A stretch of 64,000 nucleotides of DNA from Sedimentitalea todarodis. Its GTDB lineage: Bacteria > Pseudomonadota > Alphaproteobacteria > Rhodobacterales > Rhodobacteraceae. The stretch is from the NCBI RefSeq assembly GCF_032595355.1, contig NZ_JASMWN010000022.1, positions 25,273 through 89,272 of the forward strand, in the 5' to 3' direction. The translations under genes were made by a program, and so were the position numbers. A model generated the notes under the pieces. The model searched no databases. It saw nothing but the letters and a program-made list of their open reading frames with translations, and was not told the origin of the DNA. Positions 43,413 to 52,646 of this stretch are shown here, piece by piece. Every line of letters starts with the position of its first letter. Positions within the stretch are counted from its first letter, which is position 1.

Positions 43413-43719
43413 GGGACCCCTCGTACTCTGTCAGGTGGCGTTTACCCCCGCGACGCACCGCTCGCAAGAGGCGCAGGGCGGATGGCGCATCATCCGGCAT
43501 TTGGCCAAGCGCGGCCCAGCCGTGGCTTTGCTGCGCTACAGGCCTGCCAATCCGTGGTCTTGTCGTTCGGCGGTGTCGGTCCACTTCTACAACTGGGCGG
43601 CCACGCTGAATTCATGAGTCAAGAGATGAACACCCCTGGCGCTTGCGCGACGATGCCGTCCGACATGCACAAACACGTTGGCTTGCCCTGAGACACGATG
43701 GATACGAGCTGGGCTGTTC
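43413..43719. other. gene-less junction between gatCA and the catabolic island
   Basis: These 307 bases hold only short open frames on both strands, none with recognisable homology, signal or ribosome site. It includes the gatC promoter. It is the left border of the accessory region; no insertion-sequence end or target repeat was seen. Confidence 0.5.
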
Positions 43720-44901
43720 TTATTTATGCAACGCAGCAGCAATCCAACCCAGGCGGGCCTGCGGAACCAGTCCGAGATTGTAGAAATTCAGCCCATCGAC
43801 ATGCGGCAGCGCCTGAGCGACGCGATTTTCGAGATCGGTTTGATCTCGCACCGTTGGGTTGAACAATTGAAACCCGGCAATCAAGGTCTTGTCGGAGCCC
43901 AACAGAGCGCGGGTCTGCGCCAATAGCGGAGAAATCCTCGCCGGTTCAGTTTCATAAGCGCAATGCAGGACCCCATCCAGATGAGGGAGGAGATTGGGCA
44001 GGTCGATCCCTCCTGTCCACGTGCCCTCGGCATCGATCAGGAGGACTTTGGTATCGGGATGGGTCGCCTCGCGAATCTCTGCGATCAGCGACGTGACCGG
44101 TTCACTGCGCCACGCCAGATAGGCCGAAAGGGCGGAATGGGCCTCAAAACTCTCAGGTCCGTTGCTGGGAAAATCGGGAAACTGCGATCGCGGCAATTCT
44201 CTGGAAAAGGCATTGTCCAGAAGTCTTGCGACCTGTGACTGCGCGATATCAGCGGGGAGGCCTGCAGCACGCGCGGTGGACCGACAATAATCACAAAAGC
44301 AGACACCCAGCAGGAAAGACTCGTCCGGCTGCAAGGGCAGACCGTCCTTTTCATGATGAAAACCGTGCGGGAATCCCATGAAATCAGGGCTTTCCAATTC
44401 AATTCTGTCGGGTCGATAGGCATGGCTGATTTCCGAAACCAGACCGGTAACATACGCGCGCGCGGCGGGGCTGGAAGGGCAGAGCGCATAGGACATCGGA
44501 TCGCCGTGCGCAGTGCGCATCACATGACCGGGGTGCATCAGGCCAAGCCGGGTGTTGTGCAGGCAAACCGTCCAGCAGGACACTGCGGCGCCGCCCGCAT
44601 CGCGCCGTCGTACCAAGGCGTCCAGCATATCGCCCTCTGTATCGACGATTGCGGCTTGTTTTGGTGTAATCTCATGGTCCGACCACTTGGCCGGATCAGA
44701 GCGAAAATAGACCGTGCCATCCTCGGGAAAATAGACCCTGCGGCGCGGGTTACCCGGCTGCAGGAACCGTCCGGCGTGATAGGATGTCGCCAGGCTGATC
44801 GTATTCAGTCCGGCCTGAGAAGTCCTTTCAAGGGCAGCGTCCAGCCCAATATCGTGCAGATCCCACGGATACGTCCAGATTGAATTTGCGGGGGCCATCA
44901 T
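43720..44901 (-). CDS. unrecognised TIM-barrel-like protein with CFCDYC motif
   Basis: The protein is 393 residues, no signal peptide. The pattern of strands (LNTISLATSY, AAVSCWTVCLHN, RIELESPDF, DTKVLLIDAEG, DGVLHCAYETEPA, KTLIAGFQLFNP, VDGLNFYNLG) fits a TIM barrel. Glu 170 in IELESPDF is at a place where glycosidase-type barrels hold an acid. Cys 201, 203 and 206 (VCFCDYCRS) recall metal-binding C-x-C-x2-C pieces in some hypothetical glycoside-hydrolase-like families, but I cannot name one. It overlaps the amidohydrolase upstream by 4 bases, so it belongs to the same pathway. Confidence 0.75.
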   Translation of the reverse strand: MMAPANSIWTYPWDLHDIGLDAALERTSQAGLNTISLATSYHAGRFLQPGNPRRRVYFPEDGTVYFRSDPAKWSDHEITPKQAAIVDTEGDMLDALVRRRDAGGAAVSCWTVCLHNTRLGLMHPGHVMRTAHGDPMSYALCPSSPAARAYVTGLVSEISHAYRPDRIELESPDFMGFPHGFHHEKDGLPLQPDESFLLGVCFCDYCRSTARAAGLPADIAQSQVARLLDNAFSRELPRSQFPDFPSNGPESFEAHSALSAYLAWRSEPVTSLIAEIREATHPDTKVLLIDAEGTWTGGIDLPNLLPHLDGVLHCAYETEPARISPLLAQTRALLGSDKTLIAGFQLFNPTVRDQTDLENRVAQALPHVDGLNFYNLGLVPQARLGWIAAALHK

Positions 44902-46031
44902 GACGCGGCCTGGCGCCAGTTGCCGCCGATGACCAGCCCGTGTGCGACCAGGCGCTCGGGATGAGAGACGATGTTGCCAAGCACGTCTTCAAGGTCAATT
45001 GGCGCGGGATCGAGCGAGAGAATACTGGCATCCCCTGCTGCACCGGGCGTGAGCGTGCCAAGGTCAGGGCGTCGAATGGCATCCGCCGCGTTCAGGGTGG
45101 TTTTGGCAATCACGTCGGCCAGCGACATGCCAAGGGCGAGAAACTTGGTCATCGTGCGCAACAGATCCCATGCGGGGCCTTCGATGCACATGGCATGCAC
45201 ATCGGACGAGATGGTATCGGGCGCGAAACCTGCCGCCATCATCGCCTTGGCCGTTTTCCACGAAAAAGAGCCCATACCGTGGCCGACATCGAATAGCACA
45301 CCGCGTTCCCGTGCCCGAAGGACGGATTGGCGGATCGTGCCATCCGCCAGCACCGGGGCGTTTGGAAAGGGGCGAAAACAGTGGGTCAGCACATCGCCGG
45401 GGCGCAACATGTCCACCACATCGGCGTATGTCGGCGGGGGTTCGTCGATGTGGCACATCAACGGCAGACCTGCCTGATCCGCCGTATCCATTGCAACCCG
45501 CAGCGGCGCATCACCCGAGTCACCGCTGGCGTGGCGTCCCACACGCACCTTTATTCCGATGATGCTGTCGCGATGGGCCTCGGCCATGGCCACGGCCTCG
45601 CGCGCCGCCATCAGCCGCATGTCGTGGCTTTCACCGACCATGACCGTCGGCGAAAACGCATAGATACCGGCAAAGGACACGTGCAGATAGGCCAGGATAC
45701 GCGATTGGGCCGGGTCGATCATATGCGCCTTGAAACCCGGAAAATTGCCAGGGCCAGCGCTGCCAGCATCGACTGTTGTGGTCACGGCACTCTGATAGGC
45801 ATAGGCATCCGGATCGACGCCCAGCGACGTCCCGCCCCAATAGACATGGGTATGCAGGTCGATCAACCCGGGCGTCACGATTTGGCCCGAGACATCTTGC
45901 CGGCTGCGCGCCGTCAACCCATCGCCTACTTCAGAGACCTTGCCATCACAAAAGGCCACATCAGTCACCCGGTCGATGCCTTGCGCCGGGTCGATCACCC
46001 GCCCACCGGTCAGAACCAGATCATTTCCCAT
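44898..46031 (-). CDS. cog3964-type amidohydrolase/deacetylase
   Basis: The protein is 377 residues. Metal-site residues are visible in order: H60-T-H62 in GLIDLHTHVYWG, Lys 161 in IGIKVRVGRH (the carbamylated lysine), His 194 in LMCHIDEPPP, His 217 in DVLTHCFRPF and Asp 277 in TISSDVHAMC. This is the EF_0837/AHA_3915 (cog3964) branch, often misnamed dihydroorotase. Tested members of this branch hydrolyse acetyl esters of alpha-hydroxy acids such as acetyl-(R)-mandelate. The start at 46031 follows GGAG and overlaps the amidase end by 11 bases. Confidence 0.88.
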   Translation of the reverse strand: MGNDLVLTGGRVIDPAQGIDRVTDVAFCDGKVSEVGDGLTARSRQDVSGQIVTPGLIDLHTHVYWGGTSLGVDPDAYAYQSAVTTTVDAGSAGPGNFPGFKAHMIDPAQSRILAYLHVSFAGIYAFSPTVMVGESHDMRLMAAREAVAMAEAHRDSIIGIKVRVGRHASGDSGDAPLRVAMDTADQAGLPLMCHIDEPPPTYADVVDMLRPGDVLTHCFRPFPNAPVLADGTIRQSVLRARERGVLFDVGHGMGSFSWKTAKAMMAAGFAPDTISSDVHAMCIEGPAWDLLRTMTKFLALGMSLADVIAKTTLNAADAIRRPDLGTLTPGAAGDASILSLDPAPIDLEDVLGNIVSHPERLVAHGLVIGGNWRQAAS

Positions 46032-47472
46032 CAGTGGCTCCAAAATTTGTGCCGGGGGGATGGCGCTCGTTCCAGGGCATCACCTGCTCCAGTACGCTGG
46101 CAAGGGCAAGCAGGCCCGCATCGTCGCCGGGTCGTCCGATCAGTTGGATCCCAAGAGGAAGCCCATCCGAAAACTCGCACAGCGGCAAACTCATGGCGGG
46201 TTGGCCAGACACGTTGAATGGAAATCCGAAAACACTGTCCGCCCACAGCGCGTTGTAGGCGTCCAGATCAGTCATGGTCATGTCGTAATAGCCCACCGGT
46301 CGCGGGCGTTGTGTCAGCGTCGGCGTAATGTAGACGTCGAATGGCCACAGATCCTGAACGATGGCGCGGGCCGTTTGGCGAACTGCTTCCACCCGACCCG
46401 CATGAGCCGTCGCAGGGGTCGCACGACCGCGTTCGATAATTGCCCAGGTGATCGGCTCGACATCGTCGGGCGACACTTTTCTGTTTTCCAGAGTTTCCAT
46501 GAAATCGAACATGCCGGCGGTTTCGACACAGGTCATGTCGGTGTAGGTTTGCCACAGGCTGTTGGCGTCCAGCGTCATGTCTTTTTCCTCGACCTCATGG
46601 CCGAGCGCCGCAAGCTGTTTCGCAACCGAGAGCACCGCGGCCTTCACCTCGGGATCGACAGGTGTGCCGTTGGGTGCAGTGACGGTAAAGCCGATGCGTA
46701 AACCGCTGGGTGAGCGTAATGCAAGATCGCCAAAAGCCGCGGATGGGGCGGCGACAGGATAAGGATCGCCCGGCAATGCGCCAGCCACCGCATCAAGATA
46801 GGCGGCGGTATCGCGCACGGTACGCGTGTTGCACAGGAAATAGGCCCCGCCAGCCCAGTAGTCCGCGAAAGGCGCCAGACTGACCCGACCGCGCGATGGC
46901 TTTAGTCCGACAACGCCGCAGCAGGATGCCGGAACACGGATTGACCCCGCCCCGTCGCTGGCTTCGGCGATCGGCACCATTCCCGTTGCCACTGCGACCG
47001 CGCTGCCGCCACTTGATCCGCCCGGTGTGGCCTTGGGATTCCATGGGTTCAGCGTTGGCCCGTACAACACCGGTTCTGTGGCAATGCACCATCCGTTCTC
47101 GGGGGCGTTGGTCTTGCCAAGCAGTGTCAGACCCGCGGCCTTGATCCGCTGGGTGAGGTGACTGTCTTGTGCCGCGACGTTGTTTTTCAGAAACCGCGAG
47201 GAATTTGTCGCCTGCACCCCGGCCCAATTGCTGGCCAGTTCCTTTAACAGAAACGGAACGCCTGCCAGAGGGGCAGCAGGATCGGTCTTTGCCGCCGTTT
47301 CCCGACCCAGATCATACAGCTTGCAAATGACGGAATTCAGGTCGGGGTTCAGCGCCTCGATGGTGTCAATCGCCGCCTCGGCCACTTCGAGAGCGGTGAT
47401 GTCCCCTTTGCGGACATGATCGGCCAAAGCCACGGCATCCGATTGCCGGTAGAGGGTTCTAACGTCAGACAT
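46021..47472 (-). CDS. amidase-signature family hydrolase
   Basis: The protein is 483 residues. The triad is Lys 77 (GVPFLLKELASN), the cis-Ser in TPGGSSGGSAVAVA (153/154) and Ser 177 (SDGAGSIRVPAS). It is closer to general catabolic amidases (6-aminohexanoate-cyclic-dimer hydrolase type) than to GatA. It likely cleaves a small amide taken up by the adjacent ABC system. It is followed by the cog3964 hydrolase with an 11-base overlap and preceded 17 bases upstream by the Gfo/Idh gene. Confidence 0.9.
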   Translation of the reverse strand: MSDVRTLYRQSDAVALADHVRKGDITALEVAEAAIDTIEALNPDLNSVICKLYDLGRETAAKTDPAAPLAGVPFLLKELASNWAGVQATNSSRFLKNNVAAQDSHLTQRIKAAGLTLLGKTNAPENGWCIATEPVLYGPTLNPWNPKATPGGSSGGSAVAVATGMVPIAEASDGAGSIRVPASCCGVVGLKPSRGRVSLAPFADYWAGGAYFLCNTRTVRDTAAYLDAVAGALPGDPYPVAAPSAAFGDLALRSPSGLRIGFTVTAPNGTPVDPEVKAAVLSVAKQLAALGHEVEEKDMTLDANSLWQTYTDMTCVETAGMFDFMETLENRKVSPDDVEPITWAIIERGRATPATAHAGRVEAVRQTARAIVQDLWPFDVYITPTLTQRPRPVGYYDMTMTDLDAYNALWADSVFGFPFNVSGQPAMSLPLCEFSDGLPLGIQLIGRPGDDAGLLALASVLEQVMPWNERHPPGTNFGATDGK

Positions 47473-47489
47473 GGAGACCTCCTGAAGTG

Positions 47490-48572
47490 TCAGTCGAGCC
47501 GGATCGCCCGTTCTTCGCGTATGCTTTGCTCAGCGGCCAGAACGATACGCAGCGAGTTTACCGCCGCCTCCATCGACTCTGTCAGATCGAGATCCTCGGT
47601 GATGGCCTCAAGAAAGAACGCCTGTTCACGGTCGCACAATTCCTGGTGGCCGGGTTCGTCGTCCATCGACAGGATCTCGTCCTTTCGGGTGAAATTCTTG
47701 TCGTCGTCCACATCCGCATAATGCACGCGGATCGCATCGGTCTTGGTGTGTTTGTCGATATCGGCACTGTCCGAAAGCTTGTCGGCATCCGTGCGCGCTT
47801 CGTCATTGGGCACCAGGCTGACCGAGCCATTGGGCCCCACCACGTCTTTCACAAAGAAGGCGGTTTCCGACATCATCGGTCCCCACCCCGCTTCGTACCA
47901 GCCGACGGAGCCATCATCGAAAGTCACATGCAGATGGCCATAGTTCTGCTTTTCAGCATCCCCCCAGAGGGCCGCGCCAATGCCATGGACCCGCACGGGT
48001 TTTGCGCCGGTCAACTGGCACATCACGTCAACATAATGCACACCGCAATCGACAATCGGGATCAGGCTGTCGATCAGGTTCTTGTGCCACATCCAGGCAT
48101 CGCCCGAGGACTGTTGATTGAGATTGAGGCGCATCGCCAAAGGCTTGCCCATCGTCTGACCAATCTCGATGAACTTTACCCAGGAGGGGTGCACCCGCAG
48201 GATATAGCCCAAAACCAGTTTCCTGTTCAGCCGTTGCGCGGTCGCGACCACGCGTTCGGCGTCTTGGTTGTTGGTCGCGATGGGTTTTTCCATGAAGACA
48301 TGCGCGCCCGCTTCCATGGCCTGAATGGCATACTCGGCGTGGGTGTTGGGCCACGTGTTGACCGAAACCGCGTCTGGCTTCAATTCCGCCAGCGCCGCCG
48401 CATAATCTTCAAACAGCGGGTATCCCTGCAATTCATCGGGGATGGTCTTGGATTTTAGCGTGCGTGAACACAGGCCCACGATCTCGAAGCCGGGATTGCG
48501 GTGATAGGCCGAGGCATGGGATGCGCCCATGTTCCCAAGTCCCACCACCAGAATGCGGACAGGTTGCGTCAT
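47490..48572 (-). CDS. Gfo/Idh/MocA family oxidoreductase
   Basis: The product is 360 residues. The N-terminal NAD(P)-binding domain has RILVVGLGNMGASHASAYHR and the conserved HVFMEKPIATN. The C-terminal alpha/beta domain includes WHKNLIDSLIPIVDCGVHYV with the family's Asp-x2-x-His pair. Such enzymes oxidise hydroxyl groups of sugars, inositols and other polyols. The substrate here is unknown. It lies between the importer genes and the hydrolases on one strand. Confidence 0.9.
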   Translation of the reverse strand: MTQPVRILVVGLGNMGASHASAYHRNPGFEIVGLCSRTLKSKTIPDELQGYPLFEDYAAALAELKPDAVSVNTWPNTHAEYAIQAMEAGAHVFMEKPIATNNQDAERVVATAQRLNRKLVLGYILRVHPSWVKFIEIGQTMGKPLAMRLNLNQQSSGDAWMWHKNLIDSLIPIVDCGVHYVDVMCQLTGAKPVRVHGIGAALWGDAEKQNYGHLHVTFDDGSVGWYEAGWGPMMSETAFFVKDVVGPNGSVSLVPNDEARTDADKLSDSADIDKHTKTDAIRVHYADVDDDKNFTRKDEILSMDDEPGHQELCDREQAFFLEAITEDLDLTESMEAAVNSLRIVLAAEQSIREERAIRLD

Positions 48573-48634
48573 CGGAAATACTCCACCCTCGTTGAAAATG
48601 GACAGGCGGAGGTGTTGCCACCCCCCCCTGCGGA

Positions 48635-49783
48635 TCAGATGGCCTGATCGAACATTGTGGCCCGGATGGACTCGATATCGATGGCTGACATTTCGGGGGA
48701 CAGCGTTGCCGCGGCAGCATCGGCTTTGACCTTTTCGACATCAAAGTCATTGGCGCCGGGGATCAGGGCGTTGGTGCACACCTTGCTGGCCTCAATCGGC
48801 TCCGCATCGCCGGAAATCTGCGCGATCAGGTCAAAGAACAGCTGCCATGACGCCATGTCGTGCCAGCCCCAGCCCTCGCGCTTCTCAAAATCTCCGCGGA
48901 ACACATTCATCTGTTGCAGGATTGACGTCGTGCCCAGTTCCGGGGACAGGTTCGACCCAAGTGTCGGAAACTGCTCGAACACGGCTGCGACAGCCGCGCG
49001 TGGGTTATGCTCGGCAAACTCGAGCCCCATCGACCAGCCACGCAGGAATTTCACCAGAAATGCCTTTTTGTCCTCGTCTTCGAGATCGGCGGCGCGCACC
49101 GCAAATGTGTTGGCAGGGAGCGGCGAGTGTTGCACGCCAAGCCAGTATTCAAACTCCAGCCCGCTTGAGATCCATTCGGCACGCAGCCCTTCCCAAGCCA
49201 ATGCAGCATCGCCCTGACCGGCAGCCAATGCGGTGCCCCAGGTTGGCCACCCTGCTTCGACATAGGTGATCGTCGAAACATCAACCCCCTGAGCCGCCAA
49301 CAACGGATCGACGATCGGTTGCCATGCTGCCGAACCGAGCAGAATGGTCTTGCCTTCGATATCCTTGATGTTGGTGGGGCCTTCGCCCTTGCGAAAGGCA
49401 AGGCTGAACGTATCGCGTGCGCCCATGTGATAGACGGATTCAAGCTTCATGCCGTTTTCAAGCGCAAAGGCAAAGACGCCCGGCGATGGAAATCCCATGT
49501 CAGCCTGTCCGACATCAACGAATTTCGCGGTCGCGGTGCCATCCGACGGCCCCGGCTGCATGTCAACGTCCAAGCCTTCGAAATACCCCATCTTCTTGCC
49601 GATCCAGAAAGGATAGTCGTCCAATACCTCCAGCGTGCCGCGCGGGCTGATCCAGGTGAATGCACCGTCATACCCTTCTGCCCGTGCGGGTCGTGGCAGC
49701 CCCATCGCACCGACGCTCACGACACCTGCTGCCGACACCTGAAGCAAGCGCCGACGCGTCAGGCTGTTGTTTGAAATAGTCAT
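48635..49783 (-). CDS. ABC transporter substrate-binding protein, NMT1/THI5-like, Tat-exported
   Basis: The protein is 382 residues. The N-terminus SLTRRRLLQVSAAGVVSVGA with ARA cleavage is a twin-arginine signal, so the protein is exported folded. The mature part follows the NitT/TauT/NMT1 pattern: DDYPFWIGKKMGYFEGLDVD, VDVGQADMGFPSPGVFAFAL, GKTILLGSAAWQPIVDPLLA. Relatives bind pyrimidine precursors, nitrate, sulfonates or other small anions. It is the third gene of the ABC operon, after permease and ATPase. Confidence 0.9.
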   Translation of the reverse strand: MTISNNSLTRRRLLQVSAAGVVSVGAMGLPRPARAEGYDGAFTWISPRGTLEVLDDYPFWIGKKMGYFEGLDVDMQPGPSDGTATAKFVDVGQADMGFPSPGVFAFALENGMKLESVYHMGARDTFSLAFRKGEGPTNIKDIEGKTILLGSAAWQPIVDPLLAAQGVDVSTITYVEAGWPTWGTALAAGQGDAALAWEGLRAEWISSGLEFEYWLGVQHSPLPANTFAVRAADLEDEDKKAFLVKFLRGWSMGLEFAEHNPRAAVAAVFEQFPTLGSNLSPELGTTSILQQMNVFRGDFEKREGWGWHDMASWQLFFDLIAQISGDAEPIEASKVCTNALIPGANDFDVEKVKADAAAATLSPEMSAIDIESIRATMFDQAI

Positions 49784-49830
49784 TTTTTGTCTCCCTGTTT
49801 TTTGGTTTCGCATTTTTCGTTCGGATGAAT

Positions 49831-50664
49831 TCAGGCTTCCCAGCTGGCCCATTTCTTGCCGACCAGGAAAAAGAACACATAAATCAGGATGCCCAGCATC
49901 GACAGGATCACGATCACCGCAAAGAACTCCGGCATGTTGATCATCGAGGAATAGGTGGTCAAACGGTTGCCAAGGCCAAAGCCTCCGCCAACCATTTCAG
50001 CGCCAACAGCGGTGAGCAGCCCGAAGATCGCCCCGATCATCAATCCCACCAGGATCATCGGCAGGGCCATCGGCGCGCGGATTTTCCAGAAGATTTGCAA
50101 TGTCGTGGCGCCATAGGACCGGGCCAGCGCAATCTTGTCGTTGTCGACACGCCGAAAACCGGTCGCCGCGTTGATCATCACCATCGGCCCGGACGCCAGC
50201 GCCACGGCAATGATCCGCGGCTCGAACCCAAACCCAAAGCGCAGGATCAGCAATGGCACGAGGGCCAACATCGGGGTGGTCACAAGGATAAGGATGTAGG
50301 GCGCAATGATCTTCTCGGCGAAGGGAAATTGGGTGATGACGGCCGCCAGGATCAGGCCGATGCTACCGCCGATGGCAAAGCCGCAGGACAGTTCAATCAA
50401 AGTGTATCCCAGATGGGGCGCAATCAGCGGAAATTCCTTGATCAGTGCGGTCCAGACAGCCGAGGGCGTTGGCAGGACATATTGCGGCACCTCGAACCAG
50501 CGCAGGCTGACTTCCAGACCGCCAATGACCAAGACCGCCGTCAGGATGATCGCGGTGATTTCAGCCGAGGTCCGCGCGCCGGTGCCACTGGCAAAGGCCG
50601 ATGCGTTAGACAGTCCGACCTGATTTAAGCCCGTCTGCCCGGTCTTTGATGTTCCATTGCTCAT
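49831..50664 (-). CDS. ABC transporter permease, SsuC/TauC-type
   Basis: The protein is 277 residues with about six membrane helices and the EAA-type loop KIALARSYGATTLQIFWKIR, which contacts the ATPase. Typical SsuC/TauC features are the long first periplasmic segment and the PTPSAVWTALIKE region. It forms the membrane pore of the importer. It begins 3 bases after the ATPase gene stop. Confidence 0.92.
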   Translation of the reverse strand: MSNGTSKTGQTGLNQVGLSNASAFASGTGARTSAEITAIILTAVLVIGGLEVSLRWFEVPQYVLPTPSAVWTALIKEFPLIAPHLGYTLIELSCGFAIGGSIGLILAAVITQFPFAEKIIAPYILILVTTPMLALVPLLILRFGFGFEPRIIAVALASGPMVMINAATGFRRVDNDKIALARSYGATTLQIFWKIRAPMALPMILVGLMIGAIFGLLTAVGAEMVGGGFGLGNRLTTYSSMINMPEFFAVIVILSMLGILIYVFFFLVGKKWASWEA

Positions 50665-50667
50665 CCT

Positions 50668-51432
50668 TCACTCCGCTGCTTTGGCAAGGGATTGCTGGCC
50701 GTAGATATCGGCCTTGATCCGGTTGGTCAGGTCAAAGACGGCGCGGCTGCTCATTGTCTCAAGCGTCCGGGGACGCGGCAGGTCGACCGAATAGTCGGAC
50801 AGAACCTGACCCGGTCTCTGGGTCAGGACAACGACGCGATCGGACAGGAATATCGCCTCTTCGATCGAATGCGTGATAAAGACGATGGTGGTTTTCGTCT
50901 CGAGCCAGATTTCTTCGACCAGCTTGTTCATTTCCTCACGGGTGAAGGCATCCAGCGCACCGAAGGGTTCGTCCATCAAGAGGACCTGCGGGCGCAACGA
51001 GAGCGCCCGGACGATTGAGGCGCGCTGCTGCATGCCGCCCGACAATTCGCGAGGGAAACGCGTTTCGAACCCTTTCAGGCCAACGCGGTCCAGCAGGTGA
51101 TCAATCCACTCCGTGTCCGGCTTGGCGTGTTTGATTTCGAAAGGGAACAGGATGTTGTCCATCAAATTGCGCCAGGGCAAAAGATTGGCATCCTGAAAAA
51201 CAAGCCCGATGTCCGGGTGCGGACCACTGATCGCGGTGCCGTCCAGCAAGACCTGTCCCTGGGTTAGGTCATGCAGCCCCGACATCGACCACAACAGGGT
51301 GGTCTTGCCGCATCCCGAAGGCCCGACGATCGAAACAATGGTATTTGCCGGTACATCAAAGCTGCAATTCAGCAGGGCCTCAAAGCTACCATACCGCTTG
51401 CCTGCGTTCGAGATCGCCAGTTTGACCGTCAC
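50668..51432 (-). CDS. ABC transporter ATP-binding protein, NitT/Tau-type
   Basis: The protein is about 254 residues. Walker A is VGPSGCGKTTLL (residues 36-47), the signature is LSGGMQQRASIVRAL and Walker B is VLLMDEPFGALD. The GTG at 51432 is preferred: GGAG lies upstream and the first strand VTVKLAISNAGKRYG starts there. An ATG at 51573 would add 47 residues without domain structure. It is the first gene of the leftward island operon. Confidence 0.92.
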   Translation of the reverse strand: MTVKLAISNAGKRYGSFEALLNCSFDVPANTIVSIVGPSGCGKTTLLWSMSGLHDLTQGQVLLDGTAISGPHPDIGLVFQDANLLPWRNLMDNILFPFEIKHAKPDTEWIDHLLDRVGLKGFETRFPRELSGGMQQRASIVRALSLRPQVLLMDEPFGALDAFTREEMNKLVEEIWLETKTTIVFITHSIEEAIFLSDRVVVLTQRPGQVLSDYSVDLPRPRTLETMSSRAVFDLTNRIKADIYGQQSLAKAAE

Positions 51433-51695
51433 CTGTGAAGCTCCGTACTGGGCTGGTTGCCGATCAACCAATGCCGGGCAGCAGCAATCGGGCTCTACCC
51501 GCATTGCTGCAAACAGGTTGAAACAAACTTTCTTACCTGTCAATGTTTTTGAACGATCACGAGGTAGTCCCATAAAATAGCTGGAAAGATGAAGTTTCTG
51601 CTTGTAACTTTCTTACAAGATCGAGATTCGCTGCGAAGTCGGATCGGGCAAACGGCACCGGAAAGAGGGTGCCTCATGGAGAAATCTGACCGCCG
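51433..51695. other. divergent regulatory spacer between ABC operon and rpiR
   Basis: This 263-base spacer carries the promoters for both arms of the island. It contains the 11-mer AACTTTCTTAC at 51526 and again at 51606, exactly 80 bases apart, the second inside a perfect palindrome. Confidence 0.6.
51601..51619. promoter_or_regulatory. RpiR-type operator palindrome
   Basis: CTTGTAA-CTTTC-TTACAAG is a perfect 7-base inverted repeat with a 5-base centre, 77 bases before the rpiR-type gene. A partial copy (ACAAACTTTCTTACCTGT) lies 80 bases leftwards, nearer the ABC operon. The two sites suit looping or joint control by the adjacent SIS-domain regulator. Confidence 0.65.
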
Positions 51696-52625
51696 ATGAC
51701 CAAGCTGCGAGACCCCTCGTCCGAAGACGAAAAGCCGAACATGGGGCGCGATATCATTGCCCAGATCAAAGACAGGTATGCCGGCCTGAGTCAGGCCGAG
51801 CGGCAGGTCGCTGACGCGGTGCTGTCGGATGTCAACGCAGCTGTTGCAGCGTCAAATGCGAAAATCGCACAAAAGGCCGGCGTTAGCGAACCCACCGTCA
51901 CCCGGTTCTGTCGGTCAGTGGGCTGCGTCGGCGTGCGCGACTTCAAGCTGCGTCTGGCGCGCAGTCTGGTTGTGGGAGAACTGTTTCTGACCGTGGGCGA
52001 GACCCCGGTGATCGCCGACAGTGACTCTGTGCCGCCATTCTGGGGATCCGTTTTCAACGAAGCCCGCAAGGCGCTGCGCGAGGTCGAAGTGCAATTGAAC
52101 CCCGCCCGGTTGAACACCGCCGGGGCGGCGATCGCCAGGGCCCGGCGCGTTATCGTTTTGGGGCTTGGTGGCAGTTCGTCAACCCTGGCAGAGGAAGTTC
52201 AGGTCCGGCTGTTTCGCTATGGCGTGTCCGTGATTGCGTGCAAGGACCCCTATCTGGCGCGAATGTCGATTTCGACCTTGCGATCCGATGATGTCTTTGT
52301 CGCCATATCTGCAACCGGTCGGGCGCGTGAAATTCTGGATTGCATCGATCTCGCACGCCACTATGGCGTCACCAGCATTGCCATCACCGCGCCTGACAGC
52401 GACCTCGCCAACGCTGCGGAGATTGCGCTGACCACGCGGATATCTGAATACCCGGATGCCCTCACCCCGTCGGCCTCGCGCTTTGCCTTTTTGACGATCA
52501 TCGACCTGCTGGCGGCAGCCACGGGGTATGCCATGGGGCCGGAAGCGCGTGAAAACTTGCGGCGGATCAAATTCAACCTTGTCAGCGAGCGCCCCGGCGC
52601 CGGGCTTGAGCCGTTGGGGGAATGA
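51696..52625 (+). CDS. MurR/RpiR family regulator with SIS domain
   Basis: The protein is 309 residues. The N-terminal HTH_6 is IKDRYAGLSQAERQVADAVL and AQKAGVSEPTVTRFCRSVGC. The C-terminal SIS domain (about 130-270) has ARRVIVLGLGGSSSTLAEEV and DDVFVAISATGRAREILDCI, which binds phosphosugars or other small effectors in the family. It is divergent from the ABC operon and followed by the monooxygenase gene, so it probably controls the island. GGAG lies 11 bases further from the ATG than usual; an internal ATG at 51741 is a possible alternative. Confidence 0.9.
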   Translation: MTKLRDPSSEDEKPNMGRDIIAQIKDRYAGLSQAERQVADAVLSDVNAAVAASNAKIAQKAGVSEPTVTRFCRSVGCVGVRDFKLRLARSLVVGELFLTVGETPVIADSDSVPPFWGSVFNEARKALREVEVQLNPARLNTAGAAIARARRVIVLGLGGSSSTLAEEVQVRLFRYGVSVIACKDPYLARMSISTLRSDDVFVAISATGRAREILDCIDLARHYGVTSIAITAPDSDLANAAEIALTTRISEYPDALTPSASRFAFLTIIDLLAAATGYAMGPEARENLRRIKFNLVSERPGAGLEPLGE

Positions 52626-52646
52626 CATGACCAGAAGAGGCTTTGC

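Noticed and set aside
43411..43617. Short open frames on both strands in the gatC upstream spacer
   Set aside because: No ribosome site, no similarity and overlapping each other; treated as non-coding.
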